DNA from: CAZLGC01 sp964559275
GTDB lineage: Bacteria > Patescibacteriota > CALEFQ01
Length of the DNA stretch: 10,524 bases
Direction of reading: 5' to 3'
Assembly (NCBI GenBank): GCA_964559275.1
Contig: CAZLGC010000041.1
Span: 1 to 10,524, forward strand
Part shown: positions 1-6,171 of the stretch, piece after piece
How positions within the stretch are numbered: position 1 is the stretch's first letter
Layout of the letters: the number at the start of each line of letters is the position of its first letter
Translations under genes and position numbers: made by a program
The notes under the pieces: model-generated
What the model saw: the letters and a program-made list of their open reading frames with translations, nothing else
What the model was told of the DNA's origin: nothing
Database searches by the model: none

Positions 1-93
1 CTTGACCGCAAGCGTTTTTGGCAGTATATTTTGTTGACTGGGGTATTAGTAATATTGGTCATCAGCACGTCAAATTGGCTTCCTTTAGTCTAA
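1..93 (+). CDS. C-terminal end of a membrane protein (5'-truncated)
   Basis: Frame 1 is open from the first base to a TAA at 91-93. It encodes about 30 residues: a basic-aromatic stretch (LDRKRFWQY), a hydrophobic run (ILLTGVLVILVI) and a short polar tail. This looks like the last transmembrane helix of a protein that begins upstream of the window. The stop lies three bases before the ATG of the protease gene at 97, so the two are probably co-transcribed and may be translationally coupled, which would explain why the protease lacks an SD. The fragment is too short to assign a family. It could also be a chance open stretch, but the membrane-helix composition and tight spacing argue for a real gene end. 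Confidence 0.5.
   Translation, partial: LDRKRFWQYILLTGVLVILVISTSNWLPLV
2..30 (+). promoter_or_regulatory. Possible sigma70-type promoter before the protease gene
   Basis: TTGACC at 2-7 and TATATT at 25-30 are separated by 17 bases. The match is good, but the site lies inside what looks like the coding end of the upstream gene. It may be an internal promoter for the gene at 97 or a chance match. Confidence 0.3.
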
Positions 94-96
94 AAA

Positions 97-1254
97 ATGG
101 ATAGCGAAAAAACGACAAAAGCAAAGTGCAAACCCGGGACTTTTCTAGTAATAATCCTGGTAATTTGCGCTTTCATAGCCGGTATCGGCGGTTCCGTAAT
201 TGCCAGTTTTTACGTTTTTCCGGCGCTGGCGGAAATGCCTCGGTTTCAGAAATACTTGGAAATCAGCGAATCCGGCCAGACGATTTTCAAGTTGATTGAA
301 AAAGAAAAAGAGATTGTTAGCGAGGATTCAGTTTTCTTTGATGCCATTACTTCCAATCAACCGTCGCTAGTGACGGTAGTTGTTCGCAATCCCGGCAGCA
401 GGCTGGCGGAAACAATTGGTACCGGTTTCATAGTTTCGGCTGACGGTCTAATTGTCACCAACAAGCATTTCGTTTTGGATAATGCCGGCAAGGTGAAGAT
501 AATCCGGGATGACTATTCAGTTAGTGATGCCGAAGTAGTAGCCCGCGATCCCCTGAATGATTTGGCTTTGCTCAAAATCGAAGGCGATAACCTGCCCGTA
601 GCCAATTTGTATCCGGCGGAAGAAATTGAACTAGGGCAGCGCGTTTTGGCACTTGGGAATAAGTATGAAAAACATGAAAATTACGCTTCTTTTGGCATTT
701 TGGGAGCCATAAACAAAGGTGTTTTAGCCTATCAGGAAACCAATATAAGCCGCCTGGAAGGACTCTTGGAGACAGATGCCACTATTTCCGCGGCTAATAG
801 TGGTGGTCCCCTGATTGATCTGAACGGTGAAATTATCGGTCTCTGCTCTTATCAGGGTGGGAATTCGACTACTGGCTACGCGATTCCCGTTTCCCTGGTG
901 CGCTCAGCGATTGATTCCTACGTGGCTGACGGGCAGATAGTTCGCTCTACTCTGGGTGTAAATTGGCAGACAGTTACCCCCGGCATGGCTCAAATAGACA
1001 ATCTTGATCGCTGGGAAGGCGCGCTTTTAGTTGCCTCTGAGGATGTTCCCGCCGTCACTCCGGGTGGTCCGGCAGCTCAAGTTGGTTTGCGAGCCGGCGA
1101 CATTATCTGGAAAATAGAGGGGCGGGAAATTAATCTCGATAATGGTTTCATGCGCATGCTCCAGGAATACAAACCTGGTGATGAAATTGAGATAACCTAC
1201 GTTCGAAATAATGAAGAGAAAACGGTCAAAGTGCGGGTAGGGGAGAGCCGGTAA
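97..1254 (+). CDS. Membrane-anchored HtrA/DegP-like serine protease with one PDZ domain
   Basis: This 385-residue protein has the layout of HtrA-family envelope proteases. A short basic cytoplasmic N-terminus is followed by one hydrophobic anchor (about residues 15-40), a linker that may be helical (45-80), a trypsin-like protease domain (about 85-275) and a C-terminal PDZ domain (about 285-380). The catalytic triad is readable: His124 in TNKHFV, Asp155 in DPLNDLALLK and Ser235 in ANSGGPL (family consensus GNSGGP). The PDZ domain contains GGPAAQVGLRAGDII, the usual ligand-groove region. HtrA proteins degrade or refold damaged extracytoplasmic proteins. The anchor without a cleavage site suggests a membrane-tethered protease facing outward. 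The start is the first ATG after the upstream stop; there is no SD. Codon third positions are mixed (12 of 29 codons after the ATG end in G or C). A terminator follows. The fold and activity are well supported; the substrate is unknown. Confidence 0.93.
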   Translation: MDSEKTTKAKCKPGTFLVIILVICAFIAGIGGSVIASFYVFPALAEMPRFQKYLEISESGQTIFKLIEKEKEIVSEDSVFFDAITSNQPSLVTVVVRNPGSRLAETIGTGFIVSADGLIVTNKHFVLDNAGKVKIIRDDYSVSDAEVVARDPLNDLALLKIEGDNLPVANLYPAEEIELGQRVLALGNKYEKHENYASFGILGAINKGVLAYQETNISRLEGLLETDATISAANSGGPLIDLNGEIIGLCSYQGGNSTTGYAIPVSLVRSAIDSYVADGQIVRSTLGVNWQTVTPGMAQIDNLDRWEGALLVASEDVPAVTPGGPAAQVGLRAGDIIWKIEGREINLDNGFMRMLQEYKPGDEIEITYVRNNEEKTVKVRVGESR

Positions 1255-1274
1255 AAAAACCTAGGTTTTAGTTG

Positions 1275-1301
1275 AAAAGCCCCATTTTCAGGGGGTTTTT
1301 T
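1275..1301 (+). terminator. Intrinsic terminator of the protease gene
   Basis: AAAAGCCCC (1275-1283) can pair with GGGGGTTTT (1291-1299) with one G-G mismatch across a 7-base loop, and the arm runs into a T-tract ending at 1301. It lies 21 bases after the protease stop. Confidence 0.75.
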
Positions 1302-1316
1302 GAATATCCGGAAAGC

Positions 1317-1345
1317 TTGACTTTTTTACTATTTTGTGATAGAGT
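1317..1345 (+). promoter_or_regulatory. Sigma70-type promoter for the SLT-LysM gene
   Basis: TTGACT (1317-1322) and TAGAGT (1340-1345) are spaced by 17 bases, between the preceding terminator and the next gene. Transcription would start near 1352, giving a leader of about 42 bases that carries the SD at 1382-1388. Confidence 0.65.
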
Positions 1346-1393
1346 GTAGGGTCAAGAACGAGAATTGAAAAACTGGCGCGAGAGGAGGAAATC

Positions 1394-2767
1394 ATGCGCT
1401 ATTTGTTGAGTTTTTGGCTTGTCTTAGCCATGCTTTCGGGTGTGGTTGAGGCCAGCTACTCACCCAGTTTCGTCGGTTCCGTGGCCAAGCTACGGAGAAT
1501 CGACGAGCTGGAACACTGTATCGAACAGTACGGGGTGGACCGGTACCAGTACTGGTCTTTCCTGATCAAGGAAAGCGGTGGAGACCGCTGGCACGTCAGC
1601 TCGAAAGGGGCCCGGGAGGTCGGGCAGGTAATGCCCGATACTCGTCGCAACATGGAAATTCAGAAAAGAGCAGAAACCGGCAACCGCTCATACGAGATGA
1701 GCTGGGTAGAGGCCGGTGTCCGCTACTACTGGGTCCTCTGCGACATGTTCCCGACCCTCGAGGAGCGCGCTGCGGCCTACAACTGCGGTGACGCTCGGCT
1801 GCGCGGAATCAAACGTCGCCACGGACGTCACTGGCGCGGCCACCTGCCGACGGAAACAGCCAGGTATGTGCGGGCTATCACCGCTAATTACCGGTTGCTC
1901 CAGTCGCAGGGCACTGAGATCGAAGCGGAGGCCGCCAAGCTGTCATGGGAGCAGATTCGCTCCGGAGACGGTTGGTACCACCTGCGTCAGCGCACTGGTG
2001 CCTCCGTCTTCTCGCTCCAGGCCTACAATCTTCATGCCAAGATCTTCGGATTGAAAGCACATGATTGGGTGGTCTACTGCGAAACGGAGTGCCGGTTGCC
2101 GGAGCCGATCTACGTCCAGTGTGAGGTTGACGGCCAGCGCGAGAATTGCTGCCAGCACACGGTGCAAATGGGTGATACCCTTTGGGACATTGCTCAGATG
2201 TACGGTGCTAAGGTAAGGGCAATTCAGCGCGCCAACAATCTCGGGCGTCGTACCCGGATTCACCCGGGGCAGCTACTGGCGATTCCTGTCACCGCTGATT
2301 CCGCTTTCGCGGAGCACGTGGTGCGCCGCGGGGACAATCCCTGGCGGATCTCCCGTCGCTACGGCGTGGATCTAGGGCAGTTGCTGCTGGACAACCAGCT
2401 GACAGACACTTCCCGGATCTATCCTGGTCAGGTATTGAAGATCAGGGAGCCCGAAGCGAAGCCGGATCAGCCCGTATCCCCCGACATCACGTATCGGATC
2501 CGCCGCGGCGATAACCTTTTCAAGATCGCCCGCCGGTTCAATACGACGGTATCGGAGCTGAAGCGGTTGAACGGACTGAACGGTTCCGGGATCCAAGCTG
2601 GTGCCACCCTCGTGATCGCAAGTGCCGATTGGTACGAAGTCCGAAGTGGCGACACTCTGGGCGAGATCGCTCAGAAGCATGGTACCACCATCCGCCAGAT
2701 CCAGCGTGATAACGGGCTTCGCTCGACCAGAATCAAGGTCGGACAGAAGCTCCGCATCCGCGAGTGA
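1394..2767 (+). CDS. Secreted lytic transglycosylase (SLT domain) with four LysM repeats
   Basis: The 457-residue product begins with a signal peptide, probably cut after VVEA at residue 20. An SLT-type lysozyme-fold domain follows (about 35-170) with all landmarks: catalytic Glu60 in KESGG, the motif GAREVGQVMP (72-81, family GAxGLxQxMP), AYNCGD (128-133, family AYNAGxG) and ETARYV (154-159). The C-terminal half has four LysM modules (about 255-299, 308-350, 367-408, 414-455), each with a GD-x-x-W/F/L start and a PGQxLxI-like end; the third and fourth vary most. Residues 184-230 (IRSGDGWYHLRQRTGASV) look like a fifth, decayed LysM. Such enzymes cleave the MurNAc-GlcNAc bond of peptidoglycan, and LysM holds them on the wall. 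The start is fixed by the strong SD GAGGAGG (1382-1388). Codon use is much more G/C-rich at third positions than in the genes on either side. The gene is monocistronic, between its own promoter and terminator. Confidence 0.92.
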   Translation: MRYLLSFWLVLAMLSGVVEASYSPSFVGSVAKLRRIDELEHCIEQYGVDRYQYWSFLIKESGGDRWHVSSKGAREVGQVMPDTRRNMEIQKRAETGNRSYEMSWVEAGVRYYWVLCDMFPTLEERAAAYNCGDARLRGIKRRHGRHWRGHLPTETARYVRAITANYRLLQSQGTEIEAEAAKLSWEQIRSGDGWYHLRQRTGASVFSLQAYNLHAKIFGLKAHDWVVYCETECRLPEPIYVQCEVDGQRENCCQHTVQMGDTLWDIAQMYGAKVRAIQRANNLGRRTRIHPGQLLAIPVTADSAFAEHVVRRGDNPWRISRRYGVDLGQLLLDNQLTDTSRIYPGQVLKIREPEAKPDQPVSPDITYRIRRGDNLFKIARRFNTTVSELKRLNGLNGSGIQAGATLVIASADWYEVRSGDTLGEIAQKHGTTIRQIQRDNGLRSTRIKVGQKLRIRE

Positions 2768-2777
2768 GTAGCAATCT

Positions 2778-2812
2778 AAGGGGAACCTTTCGGGGTTCCC
2801 CTTTACCTTTTC
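2778..2812 (+). terminator. Intrinsic terminator of the SLT-LysM gene
   Basis: AAGGGGAACC (2778-2787) pairs perfectly with GGTTCCCCTT (2794-2803) around a 6-base loop. The following T-rich run is interrupted (TTTACCTTTTC). It lies 10 bases after the stop codon. Confidence 0.85.
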
Positions 2813-2837
2813 TGGAAGTGTGTTCTAATAAAAAGGC

Positions 2838-2866
2838 TTGACATAAGAAAGCTTTCGTGCTAAACT
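2838..2866 (+). promoter_or_regulatory. Sigma70-type promoter for the Wzz-like gene
   Basis: A perfect TTGACA (2838-2843) and TAAACT (2861-2866) are spaced by 17 bases. Transcription would start near 2873, giving a leader of about 34 bases without an SD. A 10-base palindrome GAAAGCTTTC lies within the spacer and could be an operator, though it is short. Confidence 0.75.
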
Positions 2867-2906
2867 TCGATGTTAGCATAAATCGCTTATTTTAGAGCAA
2901 AACACG

Positions 2907-3812
2907 ATGGAAAGTCGTGCCATTCTGCAAATAATTCGCAAAAAGTGGCAGTTTATTCTGGCGCTGGTGATTGTCGTGACAGTGGCGAGTTTTTCACTGA
3001 CCATCATCCAGACTCCAGAATACAAAACTTCTGCCCAGCTCCTGGTTATCCAGGAAAACCGCGCCGATATGGATTCATATACCGCGGCTAAATCAGCTGA
3101 GCAGATTACTAACACTTTTTCGAAAGTCATCTATACCGGCTCGTTCATGGAGCGGGTGTTTAACGGTGGCTATGACGTCAAAGACGATTTCGGTGAAACT
3201 CCGGAAGATAAGATGGATAACTGGGAAGATGCCATCAGTGTGTCGACAGTCCCCGACACCGGTTTTATTACCGTTGATGTTTACCGTGAAGACCGCGGTC
3301 AGTCCTGGCTACTGGCCACCGCCATTACCGATATTCTGACCAAGAATAACTCTGATTACCACGGCGGTGGTGACAAGATTCAGGTTTCAATTGTTGACCC
3401 GCCCACTATTTCTGACGAAATTGCCCGGCCTAATATTTGGCAAAATACCGTTATTGGTGCCATTCTCGGGTTGGTTGCCGGTATAGTCCTGGTTGTGTCT
3501 TTCAAGGACGAGCTTTCTCTTGATATTCTAGCCAAAGTTAAAGCCGGTAATGAGCCTCCGCAGCCCGAAAACATTTTTGTAGAAGAGAATCAGGTGGCGA
3601 CCGAAAGCTCACCCGCACCCCTTGAAGAAATGACAGTCCCTGAACAATCTGATGAGGCCGCGGGCTCAGCTCCGGCTAATTTGCCGATAATTGAACCGGC
3701 TCAATCTGAAAGTTCTGATAACCCGCAAACTCTAGCCGAAGGCGAAAAGGCTGAAATTACGCCTGAGGAACAAGAGAGGCACTGGTTGGAAACTGGTCAG
3801 ATTAAAAAATAA
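2907..3812 (+). CDS. Wzz/YveK-like polysaccharide chain-length (co-polymerase) protein
   Basis: The 301-residue product has the topology of polysaccharide co-polymerases. A short cytoplasmic N-terminus (MESRAILQIIRKKW) leads into TM1 (about 14-34), then an extracytoplasmic region starting with PEYKTSAQLLV, which matches the Wzz domain entry (P-x-Y-x-a/s-x-a-x-l-l-V). A proline-containing segment (DPPTISDEIARPN, about 164-176) sits just before TM2 (about 178-199), as is typical. The cytoplasmic tail (200-301) is acidic, rich in P, E, S and A, and probably disordered. No tyrosine-kinase domain is fused, so it resembles the membrane half of a two-part system. The family controls the chain length of surface polysaccharide made by Wzy or synthase machinery, which fits the glycosyltransferases nearby. 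No SD precedes the ATG; the start is supported by the promoter spacing and by the protein's N-terminus. Codon use is of the mixed type. Confidence 0.85.
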   Translation: MESRAILQIIRKKWQFILALVIVVTVASFSLTIIQTPEYKTSAQLLVIQENRADMDSYTAAKSAEQITNTFSKVIYTGSFMERVFNGGYDVKDDFGETPEDKMDNWEDAISVSTVPDTGFITVDVYREDRGQSWLLATAITDILTKNNSDYHGGGDKIQVSIVDPPTISDEIARPNIWQNTVIGAILGLVAGIVLVVSFKDELSLDILAKVKAGNEPPQPENIFVEENQVATESSPAPLEEMTVPEQSDEAAGSAPANLPIIEPAQSESSDNPQTLAEGEKAEITPEEQERHWLETGQIKK

Positions 3813-3829
3813 CTATATCTAGGAAATAC

Positions 3830-3854
3830 AAAAACCCCCGTTTAGGGGGTTTTT
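3830..3854 (+). terminator. Symmetric intrinsic terminator after the Wzz-like gene
   Basis: AAAAACCCCC (3830-3839) pairs perfectly with GGGGGTTTTT (3845-3854) around a 5-base loop. Because the A and T tracts flank the stem, it could work on both strands and insulate the convergent minus-strand unit. Confidence 0.9.
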
Positions 3855-3861
3855 GATATCG

Positions 3862-3896
3862 AAAACCCTGTCCCCAGACGTGACGTGGAGACAGGG
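3862..3896 (-). terminator. Terminator of the minus-strand hydrolase/small-protein unit
   Basis: Read on the minus strand, CCCTGTC, one mismatch and CCA pair with TGG and GACAGGG (3866-3876 with 3886-3896), followed by TTTTC. It begins 10 bases after the stop of the small gene at 3906-4184. The T-tract is short, but the symmetric terminator at 3830-3854 backs it up. Confidence 0.65.
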
Positions 3897-3905
3897 CTAA
3901 TTCTG

Positions 3906-4184
3906 CTAGCCACAGGTTTTCTCGATCAGGCATTCGATCTCCAGCCCGAAATCTTCTTCCGAGACGATCGTGCCATCGGGGCGACGCAGCTTGAGTGGGC
4001 CGCCCGCAAATCGGGCCTCAGGGGCGTCGGTGTAGCCGTGCTCGCGTAGATCCTTAACGTTCCTGATCACGTCGCAGGAACAGGGATCATACGGATCAGG
4101 CGCTCCGGGGTCGCCCTCAAGGGGATAAATCAGGCCGCCGCAAGTGCGACAGCGGATCGTGAAAACCCGAGGAATCTTACTCAT
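3906..4184 (-). CDS. Small cysteine-containing protein, possible zinc ribbon, unknown function
   Basis: This 92-residue protein is not recognised. Near the N-terminus it carries CRTCGG (about residues 12-17) and then PCSC (about 34-37). Two close cysteine pairs, CxxC and CxC, about 20 residues apart could bind zinc; a further cysteine lies in each of ECLIEK and the C-terminal TCG. The middle is rich in P, D and G. There is no signal peptide or membrane segment, so it is probably cytoplasmic. The start is fixed by an AAGGAGG SD at 4190-4196. It lies 30 bases downstream of the glycoside hydrolase gene on the same strand, so the two are probably one transcript, yet its codon use is markedly G/C-rich at third positions and it has an SD, unlike its partner. 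It has its own terminator. Coding status is well supported; function is open. Confidence 0.75.
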   Translation of the reverse strand: MSKIPRVFTIRCRTCGGLIYPLEGDPGAPDPYDPCSCDVIRNVKDLREHGYTDAPEARFAGGPLKLRRPDGTIVSEEDFGLEIECLIEKTCG

Positions 4185-4214
4185 AGCAACCTCCTTGGAC
4201 AGAGCTGCTGATTG

Positions 4215-5891
4215 TTACCTCGTGTAGGGCTCTACGCCGGCCAGGGCGTAGAATAGCTTGGTCAGGGTGTTGCCTATATCGGAAGCGTAGGCCTGGAGTT
4301 TTTCCAAACCCTGCAGTTTTTGGAGTATTAAGCCGTCGTGCGGCGGCAGGTAGACTTCACGTACTACTTGTCCGGTATTTATGCTAGGATCCTGGCGACC
4401 GCGGATCTTTTTGTAAGGCTCGGGCAAGATAACCCGCTGGGTAACTGGGGTAGGGTTCACCAGCACCATCGCGTTTTCATAGTCACGGCGCCAGACAAAG
4501 AAATCGCTGTCGTCCTTGGTGATGCCGACGTTGTCGATTGCTACCGCGCCGGAACCATAAACGCCAAAGACTATCTGATAGTCATTTTTATCATCAAGCT
4601 GAAAAACAGCACTAATGTAGCCGGACAAGCCATCTTTCAAGCTCCAGGTTTTGAAGCCTTTGATTTCACCGGTGGAGCGGCTGCGAGCCATTACGTAGAA
4701 AAATTTATCCGGCTCCGCTCCCAGTAAAATACGATATTTGAAGCCGAGAGTGTAAGTTTCGTTCGGAGATAGCTGTACCCTGTCCAGGTTTGAGATCATG
4801 TAGTCATTCCACCCGGAACCGAAAGATCTGATATCTCCCTTGACACTGCGGGAGCCATCCTGGACTTCACGCCAGTTATTAGTCATGAAACCTTTCTGAG
4901 TAGGGGTATTGACGAATTCATAGTTTCCGGGATTGCCAGCTTCGAAATCATCATAGTGAACAAAGTAACTCTGGATGCGGGCTGCCTCACTTACAGGCTC
5001 GCCGACGTCGATTGTATACTCGTCAAAACGGTATCCCTCATTATGGCTGTCCCCGCCCCAGTCGTAGTCGTGGAAACCGTCAGACAGCATGGCCGTAGCC
5101 AGGGTATAGCGCATACGCTGGAAATCCGGTTCACCGGAGGAGTCAGAGAAAATAACACTACCGTTAACAATATTGATTTTTGGACGACGGTGGATAGTCT
5201 CTTCATAGCGAAAATACTTGTCGCGCATGCGGATGTAGCCGCCCTCATACAGATTCGGGAAATCCTCAAAATTGCGTCCGTTTTCATACCAGCGATAATC
5301 GCCGTCGCCGTTAGTTAGCACAATAGTATCTTTGTTAATTTGGCGCATTTTGCCTAGTATATGAGCCATGTCACCGCGCCATCTGGAGTTTAGTTTGGCA
5401 GCGCTTTCGGGAACACCATCGTTGTTCAGGTCAATATTGCCGCCATTNNNNNNNNNNNNNNNNNNNNNNNNNNNNNNNNNNNNNNNNNNNNNNNNNNNNN
5501 NNNNNNNNNNNNNNNNNNNNNNNNNNNNNNNNNNNNNNNNNNNNNNNGAGTCATCGCGGATGTCTACCATGGAAACAAAGGCCAAGATCTTGATATCCGG
5601 ATTCTTCTCCCGGATGATTTCCATCTTGTCCGCGCTCAGGTGCTGGGCCTCCATATCTATAATCAAAACATCGTACTTGGACAGATTATCCAAGTACTCA
5701 GCGCGCAAATCGGGATGCAAGTTGTATTTGGCGGTTTTCGGGTAAACCGGATCCGGCTGCTGATGTATAATCCGGGAAATGCTGGAAAGCAGATTAAAAC
5801 TGGGGCTGCGGTAGGCGATATAACCCAAACTACCGATAGCTACGGCTACCAAAAGCAGAACCACTAGTGTTATTCGGCCTTTTTTACTCAT
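4215..5891 (-). CDS. Membrane-anchored putative glycoside hydrolase (GHL15-like), with assembly gap
   Basis: As scaffolded, the product is 558 residues, 34 of them unknown. An N-terminal anchor (about 8-27) is followed by a TIM-barrel-like region: KYDVLIIDME (72-81) and IKILAFVSMVDIRD (100-113) look like successive strands, as in the hypothetical glycosyl hydrolase family GHL15. After the gap, NIDLNNDGVPE (about 152-162) resembles a calcium-loop-like DxNxDG segment, then IVLTNGDG and MLSDGFHDYDWGG continue the barrel. Residues about 311-460 (DDFEAGNPGNYEF to AIDNVGITKDD) look like an inserted carbohydrate-binding-type beta-sandwich. MVLVNPT (476-482) to LPPHDGLILQ opens a terminal beta-domain usual for such hydrolases. 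The likely role is cutting or remodelling surface polysaccharide. No SD is present; the start is supported by a consensus promoter about 20 bases upstream. Catalytic residues cannot be named because the gap removes part of the barrel. Family assignment is by pattern memory only. Confidence 0.75.
   Translation of the reverse strand: MSKKGRITLVVLLLVAVAIGSLGYIAYRSPSFNLLSSISRIIHQQPDPVYPKTAKYNLHPDLRAEYLDNLSKYDVLIIDMEAQHLSADKMEIIREKNPDIKILAFVSMVDIRDDXXXXXXXXXXXXXXXXXXXXXXXXXXXXXXXXXXNGGNIDLNNDGVPESAAKLNSRWRGDMAHILGKMRQINKDTIVLTNGDGDYRWYENGRNFEDFPNLYEGGYIRMRDKYFRYEETIHRRPKINIVNGSVIFSDSSGEPDFQRMRYTLATAMLSDGFHDYDWGGDSHNEGYRFDEYTIDVGEPVSEAARIQSYFVHYDDFEAGNPGNYEFVNTPTQKGFMTNNWREVQDGSRSVKGDIRSFGSGWNDYMISNLDRVQLSPNETYTLGFKYRILLGAEPDKFFYVMARSRSTGEIKGFKTWSLKDGLSGYISAVFQLDDKNDYQIVFGVYGSGAVAIDNVGITKDDSDFFVWRRDYENAMVLVNPTPVTQRVILPEPYKKIRGRQDPSINTGQVVREVYLPPHDGLILQKLQGLEKLQAYASDIGNTLTKLFYALAGVEPYTR
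5448..5547. other. Assembly gap (100 N) inside the glycoside hydrolase gene
   Basis: Exactly 100 consecutive N interrupt the minus-strand hydrolase. A round 100 is the usual placeholder for a gap of unknown length, so the in-frame continuation on both sides may be luck and the missing protein length is unknown. Confidence 0.97.
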
Positions 5892-5917
5892 GAGCTAAAT
5901 TAAGCAATTATCATAGG

Positions 5918-5946
5918 ATTATAGCGAGGTTAGTAGGTTTTGTCAA
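5918..5946 (-). promoter_or_regulatory. Perfect-consensus sigma70-type promoter for the hydrolase (minus strand)
   Basis: On the minus strand TTGACA (5946-5941) and TATAAT (5923-5918) match consensus at all twelve positions with a 17-base spacer. Transcription would start near 5911, leaving a leader of about 20 bases before the ATG at 5891, with no SD. Confidence 0.88.
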
Positions 5947-5975
5947 TATTTAACGAGATTTACTCCAAAAATAAC

Positions 5976-6004
5976 TTGACATCTATGAAAATATCTGATA
6001 TAAA
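5976..6004 (+). promoter_or_regulatory. Sigma70-type promoter for the GT2 leader
   Basis: TTGACA (5976-5981) and TATAAA (5999-6004) are spaced by 17 bases. Transcription would start near 6011, giving an unusually long leader of about 160 bases before the ATG at 6172. Its -35 box lies 29 bases from the -35 box of the divergent hydrolase promoter. Confidence 0.87.
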
Positions 6005-6010
6005 GGAATG

Positions 6011-6171
6011 TTATAAATATTGCAAATTTGCCGCCAGTGAGGATAGTTGGACTAGGATTTGCTTAGTAGATTTGGACTATCTGCAAGCGAATGCAAACAA
6101 CACTCCTGATGTTTGTCAAACATCGCCAACTATCCTTGGTGGCGACAAGCCGCCTTTTTACTAAAAAATTT
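6011..6171 (+). promoter_or_regulatory. Structured leader with attenuator-like competing stems
   Basis: The non-coding stretch between promoter and glycosyltransferase can fold in two exclusive ways. In one, bases 6030-6050 pair with 6126-6146: the core 6038-6050 with 6126-6138 is 13 continuous pairs (two of them G-U) and most of the rest also pairs. In the other, GGTGGC (6138-6143) pairs with GCCGCC (6149-6154) and forms a terminator. The same GCCGCC hexamer occurs at 6030-6035, so two copies compete for one partner. The enclosed region holds a stem TTTGCTT (6058-6064) with AAGCGAA (6085-6091) and a near-perfect hairpin GATGTTTGTCAAACATC (6108-6124). This three-stem design resembles riboswitch or attenuator leaders, but no known class is recognised. 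It could instead be an independent small RNA of about 150 bases. The folding is read by eye. Confidence 0.6.
6138..6159 (+). terminator. Terminator inside the GT2 leader
   Basis: GGTGGC (6138-6143) pairs with GCCGCC (6149-6154), five Watson-Crick pairs and one G-U, around a 5-base loop, followed directly by TTTTT (6155-6159). It sits only 12 bases before the start codon at 6172, so it must be conditional or must end a separate small RNA. Confidence 0.7.

Noticed and set aside
6091..6093. Earlier in-frame ATG for the first GT2
   Set aside because: It would add 27 residues that lie within the hairpins and terminator of the leader. The family's N-terminus begins at MKLSVIIT (6172).
5940..6164. 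A 74-codon open frame on the plus strand in the divergent promoter region
   Set aside because: It runs through both the -35 and -10 boxes of the plus promoter and through the structured leader, so it could not be made from that promoter. It has no SD and no recognisable domain.
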